Assembly (NCBI RefSeq): GCF_000519005.1
Contig: NZ_JAER01000009.1
Location: forward strand, 1 to 64,000
Source of the DNA: Nocardioides sp. J54
GTDB lineage: Bacteria; Actinomycetota; Actinomycetes; Propionibacteriales; Nocardioidaceae
DNA: 64,000 nucleotides
Direction of reading: 5' to 3'
The notes below the pieces were generated by a model. That model saw only the letters and a program-made list of their open reading frames with translations, made no database searches and was not told the origin of the DNA. Below are positions 12,903-22,874 of the stretch, piece after piece; the stretch's first letter is position 1, and each line of letters opens with the position of its first letter. The translations under genes and the position numbers were made by a program.

Positions 12903-14306
12903 GTGGCAACGCCCTCGGCGGAGGTCGCCCTCGCCTCGCCCGCCGGCCGGGCGGTCCTCGCTGCGGCCACCCTCGGCAGCGCGATGGCGCTGCTCGACAG
13001 CACCGTCGTCAACGTCGCGCTGCGCCAGGTCGGGGAGGACCTCGACGCCAGCCTCGGTGACCTCCAGTGGGTCGCCAACGGGTACCTGCTGACGCTCGCC
13101 GCCCTGACCCTGCTCGGCGGCTCGCTCGGCGACCGGTTCGGCCGGCGCCGGGTCTTCGTGCTCGGTGTCACCGGCTTCGCCCTCACCTCGGCGGCCTGCG
13201 GGCTGGCGCCGGGCGCCTCGTTCCTCGTCGTCGCCCGGATCGCCCAGGGCGTCGCCGCGGCGCTGCTGGTGCCGGGCAGCCTCGCAATGATCCAGGGAGC
13301 CTTCGCGCCGGCCGACCGGGCCCGCGCCATCGGCACCTGGACCGGGCTCGGCAGCGTCGCCGCCGCCGTCGGGCCCTTCGTGGGCGGCTGGCTCGTCGAC
13401 GTCGCGAGCTGGCGCTGGGTCTTCCTCATCAACCTGCCCGTCGCGGCGTTGGCGCTGCTCGCGGTGCGCGCGGCACCTGAGACCCGCGACCCCGACGCGG
13501 TGACCGGCTTCGACGCGGCGGGCGCCGTCCTCGGTGCCCTCGGCCTCGGGGGCATCACCTACGCCCTCATCCAGTGGAGCACCACGCCGACCGGCGCGGC
13601 CGTGGCGCTGGCGGTGGGCCTGCTGGCCGGCGGTGCGTTCGTCGCGGCCGAACGTCGCAGCGCCCACCCCATGCTGCCTCTCTCGCTCTTCGGCTCCCGG
13701 CAGTTCTCGGCCGCGAACGTGATGACGTTGCTGACCTACGCCGCGCTCGGCGGCATCCTGTTCTTCCTCGTGCTGCAGCTGCAGACCGTTGCTGGGTACG
13801 ACGCCCTGCGGGCCGGGCTCGCCACGCTGCCGATCACGGTCGTGATGGTCCTGCTCGCCGGGCGGGGTGGTGCGCTCGGTGCCCGGGTCGGACCCCGTGC
13901 CCCGATGACGGTCGGCCCGCTGCTGTGCGGCACCGGCAGCCTGCTGCTGGCCCGGGTGGACGACGACGTCCACTACTGGCTCGACGTCGCGCTGCCGCTC
14001 ACCGTCTTCGGTCTCGGGCTCGCCACGATGGTCGCGCCGCTGACCGCGACCGTCCTCGACGCAGCCCCGGCCCACCACGCCGGGGTGGCCTCGGGTGTCA
14101 ACAACGCGGTCGCGCGGGCCGGTTCGCTGCTCGCCGTCGCAGCACTGCCGCTGCTCGTCGGGCTGTCCGGCGAGGACTACCAGGTGCCGTCGGCGTTCAC
14201 CGAGGGCTATCGCGACGCGATGCTGTGGTGCGCCGGCCTGCTCGCGGCGAGCGGGCTGTTCTCGTGGCTGACGATCCGCAACCCGGAGGTCGCGCGGTCC
14301 GGCTGA
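12903..14306 (+). CDS. MFS drug:H+ antiporter, DHA2 (14-TMS) family
   Basis: 467 residues with about 14 hydrophobic segments. The N-terminal LDSTVVNVALRQV is the DHA2 motif D1, and GDRFGRRRVF is the MFS loop 2-3 motif A. Such proteins export drugs or toxic cations with proton exchange; the substrate is not predictable. GTG 12903 lies 10 nt after the DUF2550 stop. It has no visible local regulator, unlike many efflux genes. Confidence 0.88.
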   Translation: MATPSAEVALASPAGRAVLAAATLGSAMALLDSTVVNVALRQVGEDLDASLGDLQWVANGYLLTLAALTLLGGSLGDRFGRRRVFVLGVTGFALTSAACGLAPGASFLVVARIAQGVAAALLVPGSLAMIQGAFAPADRARAIGTWTGLGSVAAAVGPFVGGWLVDVASWRWVFLINLPVAALALLAVRAAPETRDPDAVTGFDAAGAVLGALGLGGITYALIQWSTTPTGAAVALAVGLLAGGAFVAAERRSAHPMLPLSLFGSRQFSAANVMTLLTYAALGGILFFLVLQLQTVAGYDALRAGLATLPITVVMVLLAGRGGALGARVGPRAPMTVGPLLCGTGSLLLARVDDDVHYWLDVALPLTVFGLGLATMVAPLTATVLDAAPAHHAGVASGVNNAVARAGSLLAVAALPLLVGLSGEDYQVPSAFTEGYRDAMLWCAGLLAASGLFSWLTIRNPEVARSG

Positions 14307-14312
14307 AGCCGC

Positions 14313-17300
14313 TCAGTCCTCGAACAGGCCCCGGATGTCCTCGGCGCCGATCGAGGTGCTCATCGCGCCGTCGCCGTCGATCACCTGGCTGAACAGCTCG
14401 GCCTTGCGCGCCTTGAGCTCCATCACCTTCTCCTCGATGGTGTCGCTCGCGACGAGGCGGTAGACGTGGACGTGCTGCGTCTGGCCGATCCGGTGCGCCC
14501 GGTCGACGGCCTGCGCCTCGGCGGCGGGGTTCCACCACGGGTCGAGGACGAACACGTAGTCGGCCTCGGTGAGGGTGAGCCCGGTGCCGCCGGCCTTGAG
14601 GGAGATCAGGAACACCGGCGCCTCGCCCGAGCGGAACTCGTCGATCACACCGGCCCGGTCGCGGGTGGAGCCGTCGAGGTAGGTCGTGGCGATGCCGGCC
14701 TCGCCGAGGCGGGAGCGCACCCGGGCGAGGAACGAGGTGAACTGGCTGAACACCAGGGCCCGGTGGCCCTCGGCGGTGATCTCCAGCAGGTGGTCGACCA
14801 GGACGTCGAGCTTCGCCGAACCGACCCGGTCGTGGTCGGGGTCGACCAGTGCGGGGTCGAGGGCGAGCTGGCGCAGCGTGGTCAGCGCACTGAAGATGGC
14901 GACCCGGTTGCGGTCGAAGTCCTCGACGAGGCCGAGGATCCGCTGCCGCTCCCGGGCCAGGTGGGTGTCGTAGATCTTGCGGTGCTTCGGTGACAGGTCG
15001 ACGGCGAGGACCTGCTCCTGCTTCGGCGGGAGGTCGTCGGCGACGAGCTCCTTGGTGCGGCGCAGCAGGAAGGGACGCACCCGGGCGCGGAACCGCTCCA
15101 GCGCCACCTGGTCGCCGTCGCGCTCGATCGGGCGCACGACGCGCTCGTTGAACCGGCGCGGCCACGGGTAGAGGCCGGGCACGGTCACCGACAGCAACGA
15201 CCACAGCTCCATCAGCCGGTTCTCGAACGGCGTGCCGGTCACCGCGAGGCGGAAGGGCGCGTCGAGGGTACGCACGGCGGTGTAGGTCTTGCTCTGGTGG
15301 TTCTTCACCTGCTGCGCCTCGTCCAGCACGACGCCGGCCCAGCCGACCGCGGCGTACTCCGCCTGGGCCAGCCGCAGCAGGGTGTAGGTCGTCACCACGA
15401 CGTCGTTGTCGGCGGCGAGGGCGGCCACGTCGTCGTCGCGGCGCCCCGCGACCCCGACCCGCAGGTCGGGCGCGTGGCGCGCGGCCTCGTCGGCCCAGGC
15501 GGTGACGACGCTGGTCGGCGCGACGACGAGGAAGGGGCCCTCGTCCGGCCGCTCGGCGCGCGCGTGCGCCACCAGCGCCAGCACCTGCAGGGTCTTGCCG
15601 AGGCCCATGTCGTCGGCGAGGATCCCGCCGAGCCCGTGCTGCCACAGGAAGGCCAGCCACCAGAAGCCCTCGCGCTGGTAGCTGCGCAGCGCGGTGACCA
15701 GGCCCCGCGGCTCCGGCCGCGGGATCTCGGTCAGGTCGCGCAGGGCCTCGGCGCGCTGCACCCAGGCCGCGACCTGGCTGTCGACGACGCCGGTCTCGGC
15801 GAGCTGGGCCCACAGGCCGAGGTCCTGCCGGCCGACGGTGATCCGCTCGCCCTCGCGCTCGTGCAGCTCGGCCGCCGCGGCGACGACCTCGCGCAACCGG
15901 TCGAACTCCGGGCGGTCGGTGGTGACGTAGGTGCCGCTGGGCAGGACGAGGTAGTCCAGGCCGACGGTGAGTGCGGCCAGCACGTCGGGCAGCGGGATCG
16001 CCTCCCCGTCGACGCGGACGCTGACGGCGAGGTCGAACCAGTCGGTGCTGGGGGAGTCGGCGTCGGGCTCCACCACGTCGAAGCTGATCTCCGGCGCGAC
16101 GTCGACCTCGCGGAAGTCCGGGCGCTCCTGCTCGACCACGCGGACCCCGTCGAGGGTGCGCAGGTGCGGCAGCTCGTGGATGGCGAGCAGCAGCGCCTCA
16201 CCGTCGGTGGCCGTCGTCGTGCCCAGCAGCTCGGGCGGCACCTGCGCGACGATCGCGCGCTCGGCGTCGTGGTCGCGCACCCCGCCGAGGGGGTTGCGGC
16301 TGCCGACCGCGCAGCTGCGGCTGCCGTCCTCGCCGTACTCCCAGGTCCAGTCCAGGGACGCCTTCGTCGCGCTGTGCCAGGTGACGGTCAGCACCAGCGT
16401 CGGGGTGAGCGGCTCGGGCAGCTCGATCGCCGGGGTCTCGCTGACCACGCTCAGGTGGCGCATCAGCACCGGCAGCTCCGCGCGCAGCTCCTCTGCCTCG
16501 GCCGGGGGCACGGTGAGGCCCGGACCGTCCACGAGGTGACGCACCGAGAGCGGCATGGGGGAGGCGAGGGTCGCCAGCACCAGGCGGCCGGCGTCGTCGA
16601 CCAGGCCGACGGTGGTGGCCGGGTTGCCGATGGGGACGACGGCGTCGCCACGCCAGGACTGCTCACCGAGCGCCACCACGGCCTGCACGTCGGTGCCGCC
16701 GCCGTTCGCCGCGTCGGTGAGCCGGACGACCACCTCGGCCGGGTCGTCCGCGACCTCGACGACGTGGATGCCGCCGGTGCCGAGCAGGGTGACCCCGGCG
16801 TCGCGGGCGGTGCGCAGCGCGTGCACCACCTGGTCGCCGAACTCCTCCAGCGACGGGGCCGCGCCGGCGTAGTAGTAGGGCCGGTGGGCCAGCCAGAGGT
16901 TGTGCAGGGCGGTGACCGCCTCGGCCTGCGCCCGGGGGAAGCCGCCGGTCAGCCCGGACGCCGCGACGTCGGCCCAGTCGGCGCCGGTCTTGACCCAGGG
17001 CTTGTTGCGGCCGCGGCGCAGCGGCCGCACGTGCAGCGTCGCCCCGACGCCGGTGTAGCCGCGCCGCGGCTCCTGCAGGCTGACCTCCAGCGCGAGGGGT
17101 AGCTCGTCGACCGGCTCGCGGCGCTGCCGGTCCAGCTCGGTGACGACCCGTTCGAGGGTGCGCCGCCACGTCGACGCCGCGGGGGAGGGCGCGGGGGTCG
17201 GGGTGAAGGACTGGCGCAGGGTCAGCGCGAGCGCGGCTCCGTGCTTGCACACCGAGCGCACGGGGCACGAGCAGACGGTGAACAGCCAGCCCTCGTAGTC

Positions 17301-17513
17301 GTCCTTCGGTGCCTCCGCGTGCAGCTGGACCTGGTAGGGCGCCTCGCGGGTGCCCTGCACCTCAGCGGTCGCGGTGACCGACGCCGCGGACAGCATCCCG
17401 ATCTCCGGGCGGCGCACGGCTCCGCGCTCGACCACCTCGCGGGCGCGCTCGAGCGTCCCGGGGTCGAAGTGACGGGCCAGGAAGGCGTCGGTGAGCTCGG
17501 CGAGGACGTTCAC
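14313..17513 (-). CDS. SNF2-family helicase with SWIM zinc finger
   Basis: About 1066 residues. An N-terminal SWIM finger (C81, C83, C89, H91; CSCPVRSVCKHG) is followed by a long middle region and a C-terminal SNF2 ATPase with DDMGLGKT (Walker lysine K640), DEAQQVKN (motif II) and DRAHRIGQTQ (motif VI). SNF2 ATPases translocate on double-stranded DNA; bacterial SWIM-SNF2 proteins are linked to RNA polymerase recycling, repair or defence, none of which the context decides. GTG 17513 is favoured because GGAGGG lies just upstream; an in-frame ATG at 17564 adds 17 residues without a site. Confidence 0.92.
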   Translation of the reverse strand: MNVLAELTDAFLARHFDPGTLERAREVVERGAVRRPEIGMLSAASVTATAEVQGTREAPYQVQLHAEAPKDDYEGWLFTVCSCPVRSVCKHGAALALTLRQSFTPTPAPSPAASTWRRTLERVVTELDRQRREPVDELPLALEVSLQEPRRGYTGVGATLHVRPLRRGRNKPWVKTGADWADVAASGLTGGFPRAQAEAVTALHNLWLAHRPYYYAGAAPSLEEFGDQVVHALRTARDAGVTLLGTGGIHVVEVADDPAEVVVRLTDAANGGGTDVQAVVALGEQSWRGDAVVPIGNPATTVGLVDDAGRLVLATLASPMPLSVRHLVDGPGLTVPPAEAEELRAELPVLMRHLSVVSETPAIELPEPLTPTLVLTVTWHSATKASLDWTWEYGEDGSRSCAVGSRNPLGGVRDHDAERAIVAQVPPELLGTTTATDGEALLLAIHELPHLRTLDGVRVVEQERPDFREVDVAPEISFDVVEPDADSPSTDWFDLAVSVRVDGEAIPLPDVLAALTVGLDYLVLPSGTYVTTDRPEFDRLREVVAAAAELHEREGERITVGRQDLGLWAQLAETGVVDSQVAAWVQRAEALRDLTEIPRPEPRGLVTALRSYQREGFWWLAFLWQHGLGGILADDMGLGKTLQVLALVAHARAERPDEGPFLVVAPTSVVTAWADEAARHAPDLRVGVAGRRDDDVAALAADNDVVVTTYTLLRLAQAEYAAVGWAGVVLDEAQQVKNHQSKTYTAVRTLDAPFRLAVTGTPFENRLMELWSLLSVTVPGLYPWPRRFNERVVRPIERDGDQVALERFRARVRPFLLRRTKELVADDLPPKQEQVLAVDLSPKHRKIYDTHLARERQRILGLVEDFDRNRVAIFSALTTLRQLALDPALVDPDHDRVGSAKLDVLVDHLLEITAEGHRALVFSQFTSFLARVRSRLGEAGIATTYLDGSTRDRAGVIDEFRSGEAPVFLISLKAGGTGLTLTEADYVFVLDPWWNPAAEAQAVDRAHRIGQTQHVHVYRLVASDTIEEKVMELKARKAELFSQVIDGDGAMSTSIGAEDIRGLFED

Positions 17514-17573
17514 GATCCCTCCATGCTGGCACGGAGGTCCGACGTCCCCCGCATCCATCCACACCCGGTCGGG

Positions 17574-18101
17574 TCAGCGGCGCCGCCGCCGCCCGGAGCC
17601 CTCGGGGAAGGGCCACGGGATGGTGACCGACCCACCGGCGGGCAGGGCCTCCCAGCGGGCCGCGAACTCGTCGTACCGCGCGAAGATGCGGTCCAGCAGG
17701 TCCCGGTCGACCCCGCCGTCCTCGATGCTGCCGGGCCACGCCGGGTCCGGCGTGCGCCGGCCACGGGCGACCTCCCAGAACGCGACGGTCAGCGACGCCA
17801 GCCGCTCGGAGAGCTCCATGTCCGCGGACTCCTCGGGGGTCGGCGCCCGCCGGTTCCGCAGCGACTTCCTCCGCGCGGCCGGGTCCGCCGGCCAGAACAT
17901 CCCGTCGTCACCGTCCGCGGCGGCCAGCCGGCCGAACACCGCGCCGCGCAGCCCGGCCTCGGACTCGGAGATGAGATGGGCGACGTCGTGGGGCACCGCG
18001 TCGTGCCAGCCCGGCCCGTTGCGGGGCGCGAGGGCAGGCCCGACCGTCCGGTCGACCCGGACCTCGTAGCGACCGCGCAGCTTCGTGAAGGTGACGTCCA
18101 T
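17574..18101 (-). CDS. Hypothetical protein
   Basis: About 175 residues, not recognised. The N-terminus is DVTFTKLRGRYEVRVDR, then a segment with HDVAHLISESE, a basic patch RRKSLRNRR, and a C-terminal RRRRR run. It has no signal peptide or membrane helix. The HD-x2-H spacing is suggestive of a metal site but not enough to name a family. ATG 18101 has GGTGAGG upstream; GTG 18116 is an alternative start. It lies 60 bp from the SNF2 gene on the same strand. Confidence 0.7.
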   Translation of the reverse strand: MDVTFTKLRGRYEVRVDRTVGPALAPRNGPGWHDAVPHDVAHLISESEAGLRGAVFGRLAAADGDDGMFWPADPAARRKSLRNRRAPTPEESADMELSERLASLTVAFWEVARGRRTPDPAWPGSIEDGGVDRDLLDRIFARYDEFAARWEALPAGGSVTIPWPFPEGSGRRRRR

Positions 18102-18192
18102 CGGTCCCAGCCTCACCTGCGGGCGGGAGGGCGGACAACCGGTTTACGGCGGGGCGACCGGCGGCGGCAGGGGGCGACAGGCTGGCAGCGGC

Positions 18193-18774
18193 TCAGCCCT
18201 TCGCGCGCTCGCCGCCCGGCACCCACAGCACGTCGCCGCGCTCGCGGTTCGCGTAGCGGGCGAGGATGAAGACCAGGTCGGAGAGCCGGTTGAGGTAGGT
18301 GATCGCGAGCTTGTTCATCGTCTCGCCGTGCACCTCGTACGCCGCCCAGGCGCCCCGCTCCGCGCGGCGGACCACGGTCCGGGCGACGTGCAGGTGCGCA
18401 GCGGCCGGGGTGCCGCCGTTGAGGATGAACGAGCGCAGCTTCTCCAGGTGGTCGTTGTAGTGGTCGCACCAGCCCTCGAGGCGGTCGACGTAGTCCTGCT
18501 CGATGCGCAGCGGCGGGTACTCCGGGTCGGGCACGACCGGGGTGCACAGGTCGGCGCCGACGTCGAACAGGTCGTTCTGGACGTGGGTGAGCACGGCGAC
18601 CACGTCGTCCTCGAGCTCCCCGGTCGCGATCGCGACGCCGAGGTGGGCGTTCGCCTCGTCCACGTCGGCGTAGGCGAGGAGCCGGAGGTCGGTCTTCGTG
18701 GTCACGCTCATGTCGCCCAGGCGGGTCTCGCCCGCGTCGCCGGTCCGGGTGTAGATGCGGGTGAGGTTGACCAT
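18193..18774 (-). CDS. Cob(I)yrinic acid/cobalamin adenosyltransferase, PduO type
   Basis: 193 residues of the PduO/EutT-like trimeric adenosyltransferase fold. The N-terminal ATP loop is YTRTGDAGET, with the later motifs RSFILNGGT and RTVVRRAER and the C-terminal YLNRLSDLVFILARY. It transfers the adenosyl group of ATP to cob(I)alamin to make coenzyme B12. This is the Rv1314c position. The B12-dependent mutase gene ecm lies less than 600 bp away, divergent, and MeaB is also in the window, so supply of AdoCbl to acyl-CoA mutases is the likely job. Confidence 0.93.
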   Translation of the reverse strand: MVNLTRIYTRTGDAGETRLGDMSVTTKTDLRLLAYADVDEANAHLGVAIATGELEDDVVAVLTHVQNDLFDVGADLCTPVVPDPEYPPLRIEQDYVDRLEGWCDHYNDHLEKLRSFILNGGTPAAAHLHVARTVVRRAERGAWAAYEVHGETMNKLAITYLNRLSDLVFILARYANRERGDVLWVPGGERAKG

Positions 18775-18901
18775 GGGCGCGAGCCTACTGGCGACACGCG
18801 CGAAAAATTTCCGGGGCTCGGTGCAACCGAATGGGGTACCCGAGCGTCAAGGTGGGTAAGAGGGCACGGACGGATGGCCCGCAACGACTCGGGAGGCACG
18901 G

Positions 18902-19240
18902 ATGGGCGCGACGATCAGGACCGACCTGGGCACCACGTCTGCCGTCCTCGTGCTGGGCGGCGAGCTCGACGTCCGCAGCACGGCGGAGCTCCGCTCGGCG
19001 CTCTACCGGCACCTCGACGAGCACGGCTCCGCCGGCGACGGCCGCGTGCTGGTCGACCTCGACGACGTCACCAGCATCGACGAGACCGCGCTCAAGGTCC
19101 TGGCAGCGGCCAGCCGCCGGGTGCGCCTGCGCGGTGGCGTGATCGTGCTCCGCGGCGGCGGTCCGGCCGTGCGGCGGATGCTGCACCTCACCCACCTGGC
19201 CCGGCTCTTCGAGCTCGAGCGCCTGCCGATCCCCGCCTGA
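18902..19240 (+). CDS. STAS-domain protein (anti-sigma factor antagonist-like)
   Basis: 112 residues, one STAS domain, as in SpoIIAA/RsbV proteins that release sigma factors by binding anti-sigma kinases. The usual phospho-acceptor loop D-S-[ST]-G is here D60-E61-T62-A63 (SIDETALKVL). The first serine, the normal phosphorylation site, is a glutamate. No kinase or sigma factor is adjacent. The start ATG is preceded by GGGAGGCACGG. Regulation by phosphorylation is therefore doubtful, though T62 could still be a target. Confidence 0.85.
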   Translation: MGATIRTDLGTTSAVLVLGGELDVRSTAELRSALYRHLDEHGSAGDGRVLVDLDDVTSIDETALKVLAAASRRVRLRGGVIVLRGGGPAVRRMLHLTHLARLFELERLPIPA

Positions 19241-19302
19241 GCGGGATCCATACCTGCCGGTTCCGGACCGGATGCTGTGCAGAACCACACAGCGAACGGG
19301 CG

Positions 19303-19316
19303 TTACCAACTGGTAG
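19303..19316. promoter_or_regulatory. Putative operator TTACC-N4-GGTAR, copy 1 (ecm promoter)
   Basis: TTACCAACTGGTAG begins at the expected -35 position, 17 bp before a TAGTCT -10-like hexamer (19326-19331), with the ecm ATG 8 nt after that. Near-identical palindromes stand before the dehydrogenase at 25916 and ccr at 34631. A dimeric regulator of TetR or similar type bound here would block the promoter. Confidence 0.65.
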
Positions 19317-19338
19317 CAATCGGCCTAGTCTTCGCTCT

Positions 19339-21378
<2,040 letters not shown>

Positions 21379-21410
21379 GGGCCTGGACCGACCGCCTGAC
21401 CGCGACGTAC

Positions 21411-21444
21411 GACGGCCGCCCCGGGACCTCCCGCGGCGGCCGTC
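21411..21444. terminator. Bidirectional hairpin between ecm and the ArsC-like gene
   Basis: GACGGCCGCC (21411-21420) pairs perfectly with GGCGGCCGTC (21435-21444). The genes on both sides converge on it. No U-run is present on either strand. Confidence 0.6.
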
Positions 21445-21450
21445 GGCGTC

Positions 21451-21810
21451 TCAGCCCGCCTCGATGACCCGGGCCACCGACTCCGGGTCGCGGCCGACCA
21501 CCGTGGTGCCGTCCGAGGCGGTGATGATCGGGCGCTGGACCAGGCGCGGGTGGTCGGCGAGCACCTGCAGCCAGGCCGCTCGCTGGGCGGGGTCCTTCGC
21601 CGGCAGCGTCACCTCGAGCTTGCGCGCGTCGCCGGTCCGGGTGATGTCCCACGGCTCCAGGCCGAGCCGGCCGAGCACGTCCTCGAGCTCGGCCACCGTC
21701 GGCGGCTCCTCGAGGTAGCGGCGCACCGTGTACTCGACGCCGGCCGCGTCGAGCTCGGTCTGCGCGGTGCGGCACTTGGAGCAGGCGGGGTTCAGCCAGA
21801 TCTCGATCAC
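21451..21810 (-). CDS. ArsC/Spx-family thioredoxin-fold protein
   Basis: About 119 residues. The N-terminal WLNPACSKCRTA contains the ArsC-type nucleophile cysteine (NPxC) with a second cysteine three residues on, and RPIITASDGTTVVGRDPE is the usual cis-proline region. It may be a glutaredoxin-type arsenate reductase, but no arsenite exporter or ArsR is nearby, so a housekeeping redox role is equally possible. GTG 21810 fits a leaderless start, 7 nt after TAGGGT on the minus strand; GTG 21819 is an alternative. Confidence 0.8.
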   Translation of the reverse strand: MIEIWLNPACSKCRTAQTELDAAGVEYTVRRYLEEPPTVAELEDVLGRLGLEPWDITRTGDARKLEVTLPAKDPAQRAAWLQVLADHPRLVQRPIITASDGTTVVGRDPESVARVIEAG

Positions 21811-21868
21811 GCACCGCACCCTAGCGACCGCACCGGCGGCAGCCTTCCCGTGGTGGGCGTCACATTGG

Positions 21869-21887
21869 TTAGGCGCGCCTTGCCTGA
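21869..21887 (+). promoter_or_regulatory. DtxR/IdeR-like iron box
   Basis: TTAGGCGCGCCTTGCCTGA matches 14 of 19 positions of the IdeR consensus as I remember it (TTAGGTTAGSCTAACCTAA). It covers the -35 region of a promoter whose -10 is TACCCT (21893-21898). Downstream lie a Cys-cluster protein and a ferritin, the latter a classical IdeR target in mycobacteria. Confidence 0.55.
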
Positions 21888-21905
21888 TCGCCTACCCTCG
21901 TACCC

Positions 21906-22295
21906 GTGGGCAAGAAGTCCGCCGCGAAGGCCGGGAAGAAGTCGAAGAAGAAGCTCGCCGGGGCGAGTCTCTCCGAGACTGACCTGCCCGGGGCCACGCC
22001 GGCGAAGGTCAAGCCCGCGAAGGTCAAGCCCGCCAAGGACAAGCCCGGCAAGGTCAAGCCCGCCAAGGACAAGCCCGCCAGGGACAAGTACGCCAAGGGC
22101 ACGTCGGCGAAGGCCGCGTCGAAGGCCAGGCTGCCCAAGATCGAGTGCTGCGTCTCGAAGGAGAGGTGCAAGCGCTGCCCGCTGCGGATGCTCAAGGAGG
22201 GCACGCTGCCGGAGGGCTTCACCGTCAAGCGCCGGGTCCTGGTCACGACCAGCGGCAAGAAGGTGACCAAGAAGCAGCTGCAGAAGGCTGCCTGA
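21906..22295 (+). CDS. Lysine-rich repeat protein with C-terminal Cys cluster
   Basis: 129 residues in two parts. Residues 1-75 are histone-H1-like: lysine, alanine and proline with five-residue KPAK[VD]-type repeats. Residues 76-129 hold a compact CC-x5-C-x2-C cluster (C81, C82, C88, C91; ECCVSKERCKRCPLRM) and a basic tail. The Cys set could bind metal, and the lysine arm could bind nucleic acid. I do not know a named function. GTG 21906 is exactly where a transcript from TACCCT would begin. It lies directly upstream of ferritin, behind the iron box. Confidence 0.75.
   Translation: MGKKSAAKAGKKSKKKLAGASLSETDLPGATPAKVKPAKVKPAKDKPGKVKPAKDKPARDKYAKGTSAKAASKARLPKIECCVSKERCKRCPLRMLKEGTLPEGFTVKRRVLVTTSGKKVTKKQLQKAA
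22003..22092 (+). repeat. 15-bp coding repeats (KPAKV/KPAKD arm)
   Basis: About six degenerate in-frame units built on AAGGTCAAGCCCGCG and AAGGACAAGCCCGCC encode the five-residue lysine arm of the protein above. Unit number in such arrays often varies between strains. Confidence 0.8.
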
Positions 22296-22348
22296 CCGCG
22301 TGCGGTCCCGCTGCGGGCCGCCGCACCCGCCTCGATAGGGTGACGGCC

Positions 22349-22873
22349 ATGGCCGCCACCCGCTTCGCCGACCAGCTCAACGTCCAGATCGGCAACGAGT
22401 TCGCCGCGCACAACCAGTACCTCGCGTGCGCCGTCTACTACGACTCCCTGACCATGCCGCAGATGGCGGGCTTCTTCTACGCGCAGGCGCTCGAGGAGCG
22501 CGAGCACGCGATGATGATGGTCAAGTACCTGCTCGACACCGACGCCGAGGTCGCCATCCCCGGTGTGGAGGCGCCGGTCTCGTCGTTCGAGGACGTCGTC
22601 GCACCGATCGCCCTGGCGCTGGAGCAGGAGAAGCGGGTCACCGAGCAGATCTACGGCCTGCTGCGCATCGCGCGCGAGGAGTGCGACTTCGCCTCCGAGC
22701 AGTTCATGCAGTGGTTCATCAAGGAGCAGGTCGAGGAGGTCGCGACGATGAACGACCTGCTCGCCGTGGTGACGCGCAGCAAGGACGACATCAACGCGAT
22801 CGAGGAGTGGGTCGCGCGCGAGCAGGGCGGCGAGGGCGAGGACCCGACCGCCCCGCCGGTCGCCGGCGCCTGA
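22349..22873 (+). CDS. Non-haem ferritin
   Basis: 174 residues, a four-helix ferritin without the haem methionine of bacterioferritin. Ferroxidase residues are visible: E17 (IGNEFAAHNQY), E50 and H53 (EEREHAMMM). It oxidises ferrous iron and stores it in a 24-mer shell. Resembles mycobacterial BfrB. ATG 22349 lies 8 nt after TAGGGT (22336-22341), so it may have its own leaderless promoter as well as read-through from the iron-box promoter upstream. Confidence 0.93.
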   Translation: MAATRFADQLNVQIGNEFAAHNQYLACAVYYDSLTMPQMAGFFYAQALEEREHAMMMVKYLLDTDAEVAIPGVEAPVSSFEDVVAPIALALEQEKRVTEQIYGLLRIAREECDFASEQFMQWFIKEQVEEVATMNDLLAVVTRSKDDINAIEEWVAREQGGEGEDPTAPPVAGA

Positions 22874-22874
22874 G

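Noticed and set aside
17514..17564. ATG-initiated 17-residue extension of the SNF2 helicase
   Set aside because: No ribosome-binding site before ATG 17564, while GTG 17513 has GGAGGG at good spacing.
12903..18116. MFS-SNF2-hypothetical block as a defence island
   Set aside because: SWIM-SNF2 helicases can occur in defence loci, but no nuclease, methylase or mobile gene lies nearby and composition matches the backbone.
19241..19338. Cobalamin riboswitch in front of ecm
   Set aside because: The gap is under 100 nt, no B12-box-like sequence is seen, and the promoter geometry leaves no leader. Two small stems (19257-19271 and around 19273-19293) are too simple.
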